DNA of 42,500 nt from Symbiodinium natans. Lineage: Eukaryota; Sar; Dinophyceae; Suessiales; Symbiodiniaceae. The stretch covers positions 225,001-267,500 of the forward strand of contig CAJNDS010002267.1 in NCBI GenBank assembly GCA_905221605.1, in the 5' to 3' direction. The notes beneath the pieces are model-generated. The model saw nothing but the letters and a program-made list of their open reading frames with translations. It searched no databases and was not told the origin of the DNA. The position numbers and the translations under genes are program-made. Of this stretch, positions 30,085-41,800 are shown piece after piece (position 1 is the first letter of the stretch; the number at the start of each line of letters is the position of its first letter).

Positions 30085-30183
30085 AAGGAATCGGGTGTAC
30101 TTTGTACGGTGCATCCAGACTGCGAGGTCTGGTGTGGGCATTCTCCGGGAGATCTTTCAGCCCTCGAAGCCTGCAAGGGCTAA
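30085..30183 (+). other. Exon-like island ending in a stop, Cys-rich
   Basis: TTCCTTTCAAG is followed by 32 open codons and TAA. The peptide has several Cys and His (LCTVHPDCEVWCGHSP). It could be a last exon. Not recognised. Confidence 0.35.
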
Positions 30184-30774
30184 GGGTGGGTTAGGGTTTA
30201 GGGTTTGGGGTTTGGGGTTTGGGGTTTAGGGTTTAGGGTTTAGGGTTTAGGGTTCAGGGTTTAGGGTTTAGGGTTTAGGGTTTAGGGTTTGAAAACCTTG
30301 AACCCTTTGCGCCACATGCCCTAAGCCCCAGCACATGCCGGCCACGCCCCCTTCAGATCAGAGGCGACGCTCACCTGATCAGGTGGCATATCACTATCAG
30401 CCTGATGCAAAACTGAGAGGGGGGAGGTGTTCCAACTCTTCTCACCCTGACCTCCCTAACCGAGCCTTAACCCTAAACCCGCAACTGCGAGAAGGGGCTC
30501 ATAGGCATCATAGGCACGAGTGTGGGGATTGGGGCTTGGGCTTCGAGATTTAACGTTACAGCAAATGTCACGACAATTGGGCAAACGTCCCCCCACCCCC
30601 CACCCCGCCCACCAGAACCCCCCCCCCCCCACAAAAAAAACAAAAAAACAGAATCCCTGTAAAAGGAAGTTTCTATAAGGGGGAACATCCTATCGACCTG
30701 AATGAACCCTTGAGAGAATTAGATTGGTGGGGTCTAGGGTGGAAGGTAGCCCCAAAGCCTAAAGCCCTAACCCG

Positions 30775-30950
30775 AAACCCTACTCTGGAGTATGGTTCAG
30801 AAGCCAAAGCAGAAAGCGACCCGACCACAAACGAATTGAAAGTTGTACTATCACAACCGCCGGAATCCGACATGAAAAACGGACGCTCGTGTACCCTAAG
30901 GCCGGAAGACAGACCATTGCTGATGAGTTCAGCCACGTGGCCCCCAAGCC
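30775..30950 (-). other. Exon-like island, both strands open
   Basis: On the minus strand a frame (AELISNGLSSGL...FVVGSLSALASEPY) is open over the island and runs into a repeat array. The plus strand is open for a similar length. Strand undecided. Confidence 0.3.
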
Positions 30951-30984
30951 CTAAAACCTGAACCAAAGATACCGAAAGATACCT

Positions 30985-31195
30985 AAACCCTAAACCCTGA
31001 ACCCTGAACCCTGAACCCTGAACCCTGAACCCTAAACCCTAAACCCTAAACCCTAAACCCTAAACCCTAAACCCTAAACCCTAGACCCTAGACCCTAAAC
31101 CCTAAACCCTAAACCCTAAACCCTAAACCCTAAACCCTAAACCCTAAACCCTAAACCCTAAACCCTAAACCCTAAACCCTAAACCCTAAACCCTG
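30985..31195 (-). repeat. Long CCCTAAA array
   Basis: About 30 units, with CCCTGAA variants at the left and two CCCTAGA units near 31081. Confidence 0.95.
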
Positions 31196-31239
31196 CACCG
31201 CATGTCCAATACCCGCTTCAACTCAATGATGCCAGGATC
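31192..31239 (-). other. Exon-like island (16 codons)
   Basis: Minus strand: AAGGCTTAG, 16 open codons (DPGIIELKRVLDMRCR), then GTTTAGGG. In phase at both ends. Not recognised. Confidence 0.3.
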
Positions 31240-31480
31240 CTAAGCCTTAAGCCTTGAGAGCATGTAGTTTAGGGTTTAGGGTTTCGGATTTAGGGTTTAG
31301 GGTTTAGGGTTTGGGGTTAGGGTTTAGGGTTCAGGGCGTAGAGTTTAGGGTTCAGGGTTCAGGGCTCAGGGTTCAGGGTGTAAAGTTTACGGCTTAGGGT
31401 TTAGGGTTTAGGATTTAGGGTTTAGGGTTTAGGGTTTAGGGTTCAGGGTTCAGGGACTGAGGGCAAGGTGGGGTCAACAG

Positions 31481-31557
31481 CTAGGGCTTCGTGCCTTCGA
31501 CAGCACAAACTTCATCATGAAGCCCATGCCAGTCCTTTGTGCGGGGGGAGCTTCAAG
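31481..31557 (+). other. Exon-like island with canonical borders (CAACAG / AAG|GTGAGG)
   Basis: GGGTCAACAG, then 25 open codons and two bases (LRAFDSTNFIMKPMPVLCAG), then GTGAGG. Among the best-bordered islands. Not recognised. Confidence 0.45.
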
Positions 31558-32320
31558 GTGAGGCTGCAGGGTGTAGGGTTTAGGGTTTAGGGTTTAGGGT
31601 TTAGGGTTTAGGGTTTAGGGTCTAGGGTCTAGGGTCTAGGGCTTAGGGCTTAGGGTTTAGGGTTTAGGGTTTAGGGTTTTGGGGTTTGGGGTTTAGGGTT
31701 TGGGGTTTGGGGTTTGGTTCTCCCAGCAGAATAGGAATAGAAAGGAAACCCTAGGGCAAAATCCAGGAAAACTCGGCTTTGGCGGTTCCTTTCCTATTTA
31801 ACCGTCGCACCGAAACCCTAAACCCTGAACCTAAAACCCTAAACCCTAAACCCTAAACCCTAAACCCTAAACCCTAAACCCTAAACCCTAAACCCTAAAC
31901 CCTAAACCCTAAACCCTAAACCCCAAACCTAACACCCACTGCCAACAAACACCGCAAAAAACAACAGTCGAAACTCCCAAGGAAGGACTCCCTAAACCCG
32001 GAAAACAATAAGGCCCCCTTTGCGACCCCCAACCCCCAAAAACCCGAACCCCAAGCTTCCACGCAAATGATGCGGAATGGAACCAAGGCTCCCCCCCGCC
32101 CACCAGACAACCCTAACCCCTAAACGCAAAACCTAAACACCCCAAGCATCCTAAGCACTCAAAGCAATCGAAACCCCTAACGCTAAGCCTAAATCCTATA
32201 ATAAACCCTGAACCCCAAACTCCTAGATGCCAAGCCCAAAACCCTAAACCCTCAACCCTCAACCCTAAACCCCAAACCCTAAACCTAAACCCGCAACCCG
32301 TAACCCGTAACCCCAACCAA

Positions 32321-32403
32321 CTTCCGGCTTCTGGGGCCAGAGCTGAAGAAAGAAGTACCCGCTGAAGAGCCCAATCTGTCAGGGGAGGAACCCAGAGCGG
32401 CCT
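32321..32403 (+). other. Exon-like island ending in a stop
   Basis: Open frame (LLGPELKKEVPAEEPNLSG) ending at TAG 32401-32403. A GGGGCCAG acceptor may lie inside the island. Not recognised. Confidence 0.3.
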
Positions 32404-32620
32404 AGGAGGCCCCCAAGGCTTAGGGTTTAGGGTTTAGGGTTTAGGGTTTAGGGTTGAGGGTTTAGGGTTTGGGGTTTGGGGTTTGGGGTTTAGGGTTTAG
32501 GGTTTAGGGCTTGGCATCTAGGAGTTTGGGGGTTTAGGGTTTAGGGATTTGGGGGGGGGGGGGGGGTTAGGCTGTAGGCATTGAGTTCTTTTTGAGGCTT
32601 TAGGGCTCAGGGTTTATATG

Positions 32621-32718
32621 CCCTAAACCCTAAACCCTAAACCCTAAACCCTAAACCCTAAACCCTAAACCCTAAACCCTAAACCCTAAACCCTAAACCC
32701 TAAACCCTAAACCCTAAA
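32621..32718 (-). repeat. CCCTAAA array
   Basis: About 14 perfect units. Confidence 0.95.
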
Positions 32719-32719
32719 C

Positions 32720-32794
32720 TCGTCTGCGCCGCCTCCTTGAGCCATGACGAAGCTATCGCGGGCTCAGGGCTGGAGGACCTCAGGAGGCCAATAT
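32720..32794 (-). other. Exon-like island (24 codons)
   Basis: Minus strand: CTAAACACCCAG, 24 open codons (SPEPAIASSWLKEAAQT), then GTTTAGGG. The whole island is used. Confidence 0.4.
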
Positions 32795-33109
32795 CTGGGT
32801 GTTTAGGGTTTATAGGGTTTAGGGTTTAGGGTTTAGGGTTTAGGGTTTAGGGTTTAGGGTTTAGGGTTTGGGGTTAGGATTTATGGTTTCACGGTCAAGC
32901 TTTAGGGGCGTGGAGGGTCGAGGCAAACAGACAGGGTTGATGGTTTCGGGGTTTAGGGTTAAGGGTTCAGGGGTTTGCACTCAGGGGTTTAGGGGGTTTG
33001 AGTTTACGGGTGTTCGTGGGTTGCGGTTTGGTCTTGAACCCAAAAACGTAAACCAACCCCTACCATGAGGGCACCCTCTATGTTCAGGGACTTCTGGTCC
33101 AGGTTGCTA

Positions 33110-33310
33110 CCCCTGTATACATACATATATGTTTACATATATATATATATTCATGGATATATATATATATATATGTGTGTGTGTGTATACATATACATAT
33201 ATATATATATATATATATATTTATTTATTCATTTATTTCTTTATAGTACAATAGATAGATAGATAAATAGATACATAGATAGATCGATAGATAGATAGAT
33301 AGATAGTAAG
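33110..33310. repeat. TA and GATA microsatellite
   Basis: (TA)n, (GT)n and then (GATA)n at about 33252-33307. Confidence 0.9.
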
Positions 33311-33645
33311 GGTCGACGCCTTGGGGTTTGGCTCCCTAAGCCCCGAACCTAACATACCCTAACTGAAGCCGCAAACTCCTAAAACCTCCAGCCTAAACCC
33401 TAAAACCCAAAAACCCTCCCCATGGGGTATCGTCCGAAAAACCCGAAGCTTAAACCCAGGAACTGGTCCAGGGGAGTAGAAGCTCAAGGTCAGGGCTTAG
33501 GCCTGTAACTAAATAGGGTTCAGGGTCCGACTCTAAACCCTAAACCTAAACCCTGAATCCTAAAACCTAAACCCTAAACCCTAAGCCCTAAACCCTAAAC
33601 CCTAAGCCCTAAACCCTAAACCCTAAACCCTAAATCCTAAACCCC

Positions 33646-33820
33646 CTCGCTGGGCCGCCGACTCTGACGATTCCGCCGCCTTGGCAATCCGCGAAGGCAG
33701 AGCTTTACGCGGCGGTGCAAGGCCTTGGCAAGTATGGTAGACGGTGTTTTACTAGCATCTTCGACTTTCAATGCAGAAGAGCTGGTGGGTGGAACTCACA
33801 ACTGAGCCATCTAAACCCTA
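33646..33820 (+). other. Long exon-like island between two CCCTAAA-type arrays
   Basis: Open for more than 50 codons without an ATG. SAKAELYAAVQGLGKYGRR loosely resembles the Glu-motif region of copia-type RNase H; the match is weak and may be chance. The right border runs on into CCCTAAA-like sequence. Confidence 0.3.
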
Positions 33821-34496
33821 GACCCTCACAACCTAAACCAACCGAAGCCACCCCAAACCCTCCTAAACCCCCAACCCCTAATCCCTAACCCCTAAAACCT
33901 AAACCCTCCCTAACAACAACTCCCTAGACGGCAAGTCTGAACCCTGAGGCGCCAAAAGTCGAGTTCATTTTAGGGCTTAGGGTTTAGGGTTTAGGGTTTA
34001 GGGTTTAGGGTTTAGGGTTTAGGGTTTAGGGTTTAGGGTTTAGAGCTTAGGGCTTCGGGGTTTTGGGGTTTTGGGTTTAGGATCTGAAACTTTCGAAGGT
34101 TCTCAGGCTCAGGTCTCAGTAGGGCACCCTGCAATCAAGAGACGCTCTACCTGCAGGCTGCAGTTCCTTTTTGGTTTAGTTATAGGGGATTTTAGTATAC
34201 TACCCCAAAAAGGTACTACATAGGAGCCTTTGGGTAGACCTAGCAAGCCCAGCGGACCCTTTTCTCGGCACCAAATGCTCCTGGAGCCCTCATGACAGTT
34301 GGCTGCTTCAGCCACCCACGATGTCAGATGATGGCCCTGAATAGGGGTTCCCTCAACTCTAAACCCCGCTCCAAGTGCATTCTAGGGAATGCTTATGGCT
34401 TCGGGTTTAGGGTTTAGGGTTTAGGCTTCAGAGTTTAAGGGCATAGAAGTGGGTTTCAAGCTCCTTGTCAATTGCCTAGTTGAGGCCATCCTCTGA

Positions 34497-34602
34497 TTAG
34501 AGCCTTGCGGAGGAGCACCGTGAATCAACTTGATCGATCCCATGCATGCAAGTGCCCTCAGACACATGGGGGTTGACCTCAATTACGGGCCCCTTCTTGG
34601 TG
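34497..34602 (-). other. Exon-like island ending in a stop
   Basis: Minus strand: CCCTAAACCGAG, one base, 34 open codons (GPVIEVNPHVSEGTCMHG), then TAA. Would be a last exon. Not recognised. Confidence 0.4.
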
Positions 34603-36372
34603 CTCGGTTTAGGGTTTAGGGTTTAGGGTTTAGGGTTTAGGGTTTAGGGTTTCGGGTTTCGGGTTTCGGGTTTAGGGTTTAGGGTTTTGGGTTTAGGGTT
34701 TAGGGTTTAGGGTTTAGGGATACTACAGGGGCCCTCAAGACCCTAATCTGCTATGCCAGCGTCCGAACACTGAGAGGCCATGTGAGCCAAGGCGCAAAAG
34801 CCACGACGTGTGCGCATTTGGCGAGCCAGGATTTAAGGTTTAGGGTTTAGGGTTCGGTTAACCCAGACGTCAAAAAGCCACGAGGGTTTCGCATATCGCG
34901 AACACAAACGTTCAAAAGTGACGGCAGTTGTCGCGTGGACAGAGGCCAAAAAGCGATGACAGCTTCGAGGACGGCCCGCGCCTAGGCGAGAGAGCGCTCT
35001 TCATCCAAAATGCAAGTAGGCTTCCAGAAAACATGCTCCAGGCCGCTTAGGGTTTAGGGTTTAGGGTTTAGGGTTTAGGATTAGGGTTTAGGGTTCAGGG
35101 TTCAGGGTTCAGGGCTCGGGGTTTGGGGTTTGGGCTTTGGTGTTTGGGGTTTAGGGTTTAGAGTTTAGTGTTTCTAACCCTTTGTAGCAAGAAGCCGGCC
35201 CATCATTTAGGTCACTCCCCATGATGTGGGTTCAAACGACTCAGGTTTGGTGAGCCACCACGTGGATCCTACTGAAGGCCATGCTCTTTGTCATGGACGC
35301 AAGGTGATGTAACCCTAAACCCTAAACCCTAACCATAAGGGTTTTTGGACTGGGGTGTCAAGATTTGGGACCCTAGTCGACCCTAAACCCGAAACCCTAA
35401 ACCCTAAACCCGAAACCCTAAACCCCCTAAACCGTAAACCCTAAACCCCCTAACCCGAAACCCTCAGCCCTAAGCCCTAAACCCTAAACGCAGGATTGGC
35501 AGGCCTTGCATCCATTCCTGTACTTCGCCCAAGGCTTCGAGACAGCCCTGCGGAACCCTGGATGGGTTTAGGGTTTAGGGTTGGGGGGTTTAGGGTTTAG
35601 GGTTTGGGGTTTAGGGTTTTGGGGTTTAGGGTTAGAAGCTTGGGGTTTAGGGTTTAGACCTTGATTCTTTTCGGGTTCAGGGCTGCGGGTTGCTTGCAGT
35701 TACGACCCCCTTATAGGTACCCTTTGTCATGGCACTCCCTTTTCAAGAGGGGCCTCAGTTTGGAGCAACCCACACAGCTAGCTTCCTATGCAAAAAGCCA
35801 GGGTATGGGGGTTTAGGGTGCAGGTGGTTAGTATCCTAAACCCTAAACCCTAAACCCTAAACCCTAAACCCTAAACCCTAAACCCTAAACCCTAAACCCT
35901 AAACCGGTGTGGGGGGCTTTGGGGCGCAGAGCTGAGGGTCCGATCTGGGCCGGCTCTGCTGGACTCATCAGAGGCCGCTCCACAAGGGCTCTTGCTTGAG
36001 CTTTGCAGGGTTTAGGGTTTAGGGATGTTTAGGGTTTAGTTTAGGGTTTAGGGTTTAGGGTTTGGGGTTTAGGGTTTAGGGTTTGGGGTTTAGGGTTTGG
36101 GGTTCAACGGTTTAGGGTTTGGGGTTTGGGGTTTAGGGCCAGGGTCTAGGGCTAGGGTTTAGGGTTTGGGGGTTTGGGGCTAAACGGTTTAGGGTTTGGG
36201 GTTCAGGGTTCAGGGTGTAGGGTTTGGGGTCTTTTTGTGCTAGGGTTTGGGGTTTCGGGTTCAGGGTTTGGGGTCTTTAGGCATTAGGGTTTGGGGTTGC
36301 AGGGGGTTAGGGCACAGGGCTTAGGGTCTGGGATTTAGCGCCTCTAGTGTTTAGGGCATGGAGTTGGGGATT

Positions 36373-36483
36373 GGGTTTAGGGTTTAGGGTTTAGGGTTTA
36401 GGGTTTAGGGTTTAGGGTTTAGGGTTTAGGGTTTAGGGTTTAGGGTTTAGGGTTTAGGGTTTAGGGTTTAGGGTTTAGGGTTT
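36373..36483 (+). repeat. TTTAGGG array
   Basis: About 16 perfect units within the putative intron 36010-36729. Confidence 0.95.
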
Positions 36484-37012
36484 AAAATTTAGGGTTTAGG
36501 GTTTAGGGTTTAGGTTTAGGGTTTAGGGTTTGGCACTTGGGGCTTGGGGTTTAGGGTTTGGGAATCAGGGCATGGGGTTCACTTTCTAGGGTTTGTTATA
36601 TGGTTCAAACCCTAGACCCAAACCCCAAACCCAAAACCCTAAACCCTAAACCCAAAACCCTAAACCCTCAACCCTAAACCCCTTAGTTGGCTTGGGATCC
36701 ACACATCTGGGGGTGCCTAGTCTAAGCAGGATGGAAAGCGATGGCCAGCAGGCAAGCAAGGACGCCTTCGTCCCTGCCGGGTTTATGGTTTAGGGTTTAG
36801 GGTTTAGGGTTTGGGGTTTAGGGTTTAGGGGGTCGGGTTTAAGTAGTGGAGCTACCTGCGAATTGACAGTAGCAGGCATGACCAATGCAACCACACGCAC
36901 CGATCGCGGGCGAAAGGACGCGTCGCAAAACGAGGTGACCCGAAATCCTCTATCGCCAAACCCTAAACTGCACTCTAGACCCTGAACTCTAAACCCGAAC
37001 CTCTGAACGTAG

Positions 37013-37090
37013 CATTTTTAGCTTTAAGGGGATTATAGGGGAACCCCAACCCTAAAAAAAGGAAATAAGGACCTACTCCGGGTCCCTGTC
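37013..37090. mobile_element. Family N-like foldback relative (partial)
   Basis: Shares GATTATAGGGGAACC and the A-rich core followed by CTACTCCGGGTCCC with the element near 10371-10460. Confidence 0.45.
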
Positions 37091-39180
37091 AGCCCTAAAC
37101 CCTAAACCCTACGCCCGAAACCCTAAACCCTAAACCCTAAATAAAATGCTACTGCGGGTTCTCTTGTTGAGGAAGCCTCATCCTTGCTGTGTCCTTTGCC
37201 ACCAGTTGAAGGGGTCAGCCACAAGAATCGGTCTCGGTTGGGGCTTGGGAATTGGGGTTTAGGGTTTAGGGTTTAGGGTTTAGGGTTTAGGGTTTAGGGT
37301 TTAGGGTTTAGGGTTTAGGGTTTAGGGTTCGGGGTTCGAGGTTCGGGTTTAGGGTTTAGGGTTTTTGGGCTTGGGGAGTTTAACGCTTAGGGCTTCAGAG
37401 TTTAGGCCTTGGGGAGTTTAGAGCTTGCGGGTTCGGACTCTTCCAGGGGGGCTTTTGGGTTTAGGGTTTAGGGTTTAGGGTTTAGGGCTTAGGGGTTTGG
37501 AAACATTTGGGCGTCAGGGGGCTGAGGTTTGCCTAGGCGCACCTAAAACCTACAGCTAAGCAAGGGCGTTTAGATTCTAGTACGGCTAGGGCTTGGGGTT
37601 TCGGATTTAGCGCTTAGGGTTGAGGCCTTTGAACTCAAGGGCAACAGAAGCTTCGTGGAAATGGATTCCTGCGGCGAACCCCACCAGAACATTAGCAGAG
37701 CGTGCAGGGCTTGGCAGAGGCAGGCGCCCTGCTTCCTTCTGCATGTCGCAGCTATGGACTACTGGTACAGGGTTTAGGGGATTTAGGGGGTTTAGGGTTT
37801 TTAGGGTTTTTACGGTTTCTAGGGTTTTTAGGGTTTAGGGTTTGGGGTTCAAGGTTCAGGGTTCAGGGTTTAGGGTTTAGGGTTTAGGGTTTAAGGTGAA
37901 CGGGGAGCTTATGGTGCCCAGGAATTCTGGTCTGGGGTGTAGAGTTTCGGGTTTTGGGCAGCGAGTCGATATGAAGCTTGAGGTTTGGGGTTTTTAGGGT
38001 TGAGGGTTTAGGGGTTAAGGGCTCAGGGTTTAGGGTTTAGGGCTTAGGGTTTTGGGTTTTGGGGTTCTGGGTTTTGAGCTCAGGGTTTCGGTCACAGCTG
38101 AAGTCCCCCCCTTTCAACACCTGAAACCTCCTTTGCCAGGCGCAGGCCTCGACCAAGCTTTCCCACAGCTGCGGGGGTCGCAGCCCAAAGGGGAGGACCC
38201 TCGGCACTAGATAAATCACGCCTCAACCAAATCCCTAAGCCCTAAACCCTGAATCCTAAACCCTCTGTTCAGGTCTCTGGAGGTCGGGTTGAGGGAGGGC
38301 AGCTGGAGTGTGTTGTAGGTTGGGGGCCTGGTTGAAAGGGGAGGGTCTGTAAGCTAAGGAGGTCTTAGGGCTTAGATTTCAGGGCTGGCCACCTTCAGCT
38401 AGTGCTGTCCCTCATATAGGACCTTCTCGGCCAAGGGCGCTTTTTTTTGAACCCCCACACACACACAACTCACAGAGTAGCTGGAAGCCTCAAGTTCTTA
38501 AAGCCCGAGAGCCCTGAAGATTTGTTGGGTTTTGGGGGTAGGGCCTAGAGTCAACAAATCTGCCCTTGCACAAGAGACATGTGCCTTACTTTGTCGAAAT
38601 TCTACCTAAAGGGTACACTGGCTACTCTACTTGGCGGTTCGAGGCAGACCCAAAACAACCCTGAGAACTGTTAAGTCACGCCGCGCGTAGATCCCTATCA
38701 AGAACTACCCCTAAGCCTTAAACTCTCAAGTGGGTTGCCCTAAACCCTTAACCCTAAACCCTAAACCCTAAGCCCTAAACCCGAAACCAGGTCTTTGCCC
38801 CCCCCCCCCACCCCACCTTTTTACACCCTACAAAGCCCTCAATCCAAAGCCCCAGTATCCTACAGAGCCCTCAACCCTAAACCCTAAACCCTAAACCCTA
38901 AACCCTAAAACCCTAAAACCCTAAACCCTAAACCCCAAATCGCGCAAATCTCTTGTTGATCGTTCTCGGGCCAGGTCCAGCCCCAGGGGGCGTTGATCCC
39001 GGAAAGTATATCAGCGCAGGAGTCAAATGTCCTGGCGCAGTGAGAAAATGACCAAAAACGTGAAGCCTCAAACCCTCAACGGCTTTTTTTGGAGCCCCAA
39101 ACCCTAAACCCTAAACCCTAGAGCCTAAAGCCTAAAGCCTTAACCCTAAACTACTACTTTGCTGAAGAACTCCCAGACAT

Positions 39181-39227
39181 TAAAGATACGAATCCCTATA
39201 TTACCCGTATAAGGAGGAATCTTTGTC
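39181..39227 (+). repeat. Dispersed repeat, copy 2 (first copy 5121-5166)
   Basis: See the first copy. The two islands differ elsewhere. Confidence 0.6.
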
Positions 39228-39310
39228 TTTTTGGGTGTTTCTTAAGGAAATAGTAGCAAACACTCAACCCTGCTGCTTTTTGGGGGCTTCTGGAGGCCAA
39301 CATGACTTTG

Positions 39311-39356
39311 AGAGTAGTGGGGAGTATTAGGGAACCTTGGGTTACATACCCCCCCT
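39311..39356 (-). repeat. Dispersed repeat, inverted relative to 3022-3068
   Basis: Reverse complement of the block around 3022-3068: AACCCAAGGTTCCC and CCCACTACTCTC are shared, with few changes. Confidence 0.65.
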
Positions 39357-39782
39357 TGAATACCCCTCTCCTATAAAGTGGCTAGGGCGGCTTGGAGTTT
39401 TGGGCTGCTGTGGTTAGGACTGAACCGTGACAACCTGGCAGCATGCTTCCACTGATGTGCATATACTCTGCGCACAGACCAACCCCCCACCCCGCCTAGA
39501 AAAGAACAAAAACAACTTGCACACCAATCCGCAGACCTAGCACAAAACACGCAAAAACTACGCCATACTAGACCCGGGAGACCTACAAATCTGCATGGGT
39601 TTAGGGTCTAGGGTTGAAAGTGCGGGGTTTCGGGTTTACGGTCTTCAGGATTTAGGGTTCAGAGTCACTACTAGCCCCATTCACCCTGACCAGCCTGCAG
39701 TAACACATGCCCGTCATAGCACCGTCATGCAATCATGGGAATAGGAAAATCTCAGGGTAGTTCCATGGGCCCTTAAATGGGG

Positions 39783-39989
39783 ACACACACACACACAGAC
39801 ACACAGACACACAGACACACAGACACACAGACACACAGACACACAGACACACAGACACACAGACACACAGACACACAGACACACAGACACACAGACACAC
39901 AGACACACAGACACACAGACACACAGACACACAGACACACAGACACACAGACACACAGACACACAGACACACAGACACACAGACACACA

Positions 39990-40026
<37 letters not shown>
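39783..40026. repeat. ACAGACAC 8-base tandem array followed by (AC)n
   Basis: About 25 units of 8 bases, then pure AC to 40026. The His-Thr-Asp or Cys-Val reading frames are artefacts. Confidence 0.95.
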
Positions 40027-40028
<2 letters not shown>

Positions 40029-41640
40029 CGATGTGCGCCACATCTGCCCTCTAAAACACGAGGGCTCCTTGCTTCAGAACCCTTTAATCTAAAAGAAGGT
40101 ACGGGACCATATTAAGGGCCCATGTAACTACCTTTTTAGCAAACAGGTTGGGCCCGTAAACCCTCTGAAGCCTTTTCAAAACATACGATCCTCTTGAAAC
40201 CCAGAAGGGAAAATATAAAATGTCCCAAGCTCCTACCTAGACCCTAGACCCTAAACCCTAAACCCTAAACCCCAAACCCTAAACCCTAAACCCTGTCCTC
40301 TGAGCAGTCGGTTGAGGAGGCATCTCTTGGCTGCAAGCCGCTCCCATCGGGGCGAATTGGCAAGCCAGGAGGTTGAGGCAACGCGCGTTCTTCGAGAAGG
40401 GTTTAGGGTTTAGGGTTTAGGGTTTAGGGTTTAGGGTTTCGGGTTTAGGGTTTAGGGTTTAGAGTTTAGGTTTAGGGTTTAGGGTTTAGGGCTTCATGGC
40501 TGCCACACAGTTGCCAGCTTTTGAATGGCATGTACCAGGATGGGCTAGGGACTGGGGGCATGAGGTACCGTACATCTTGTGGGGAATTAGGGTTTAGGGT
40601 TTAGGGTTTAGGGTTTAGGGTTTAGGGTTTAGGGTTTAGGGTTTAGGGTTTAGGGTTTCAACCCCAAACCCCAACCCCTAAACCGAAAACCCGAAGCCCA
40701 AAACCCTCCTTCCCAGCTAAGAACCAGCAAGATTGGGTCTTATAATCCTCACAACCCTAAACCCTAAACCCTAAACCCTAGACCCTAGACCCTAGACCCT
40801 AGACCCTGGGCCCCACAAAGGGCCCTTTTGCTGGACTACGGAGTGGACTGGCAGGGTGTAAGGTGCAGGGATTTTGGGTTGAGAGGGTTTAGGGATTGGG
40901 TTTGGGGTTCAGGTTTAGGGTTTAGGGTTCAGGGGTTTAGGGGGTTTAGGGTTTAGGGTTTTGGGGTTTAGGGTTAGGGTTTAGGTTTAGGGTTTTAGGG
41001 GTTTAGGGTTTAGGGTTTAGGGTTTAGGGTTTTTATCATAGGGTTTTTTAGGGTTTAGGGTTTAGGGTTTAGGGTTTAGGGTTTAGGGTTTAGGGTTTAG
41101 GGTTTAGGGTTTAGGGTACGGGGCAACTCGGGGACGCGTTGAAGAGGACTAAGGGCGAAGAGCCGTCTGACCATCGTCACAGCCAGGCTTGGTAGCAACC
41201 TCCTCATCAAAAGTATGTACATGTGTAGTGTTCTCTAAATGGTGGCCCCTTTCTTATTTCTTACTTTTTTTTTTTTTGGGGGGGGGGGGGGTGCAAGATG
41301 GGCCAGCGTGTTTTTTGGCACTACTTACCCCGAAAGAGACCGTCCTTTAGAGAACTGGCCATGCGAAAGCGGTGACACTACTCTGCCGACATGACTGTCT
41401 TCGGCTGGGGAGGGCAGACGCTTTAGGGTGTAGGGTGTAAGGTGCAGGGTGCAGGGTTTAGGGTTTAGGGTTTAGGGTTTAGGGTTTAGGGTTTAGGGCT
41501 TTTCATGAACGCTACCAAAGTTGGATCTAGGCCCTTAATTTTAAACCCGGAACTCGATTACGTAAACAAGGTGGGGCTCGGTATGTGAAGCAAAAGAGGC
41601 GAGACAGACTTGCTTGGATTGGAGTCTACGGGGTTTGGGG

Positions 41641-41800
41641 TTGAGGGTTGAGGGGTTGAGGGGTTGAGGGGTTGAGGGGTTGAGGGGTTGAGGGGTTGAG
41701 GGGTTGAGGGGTTGAGGGGTTGAGGGGTTGAGGGGTTGAGGGGTTGAGGGGTTGAGGGGTTGAGTGGTTGAGGGGTTGAGGGGTTTAGGGGTTTAGGGGT
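41641..41800 (+). repeat. GGGGTTGA 8-base array grading into TTTAGGGG and TTTAGGG
   Basis: About 17 units of GGGGTTGA (one with GTGG), then three TTTAGGGG, then TTTAGGG. The gradient suggests a mutated telomere unit that was then amplified. Confidence 0.9.

Larger units (their letters stand above)
35211..37764 (+). other. Candidate multi-exon gene with telomere-repeat introns (partial)
   Basis: Eight + strand islands join in one open frame: 35211-35303, 35494-35565, 35717-35810, 35930-36009, 36730-36780, 36847-36934, 37206-37236 and 37618-37764. All introns start GT and end AG, and codon phase is kept at all seven joins, giving about 220 codons with no stop. The last exon (48 codons, GEPHQNISRACRAW) has 77% G/C at third positions; the others are near 50-60%. 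Intron 36781-36846 is 66 bases of almost pure GTTTAGG units. No start or stop codon and no family was recognised. I chose among several AG/GT sites, and several islands are also open on the minus strand, so the model is tentative. Confidence 0.35.

Noticed and set aside
39714-40115. His-Thr-Asp-Thr-Gln and Cys-Val repeat proteins
   Set aside because: Direct translation of the ACAGACAC array in several frames on both strands.
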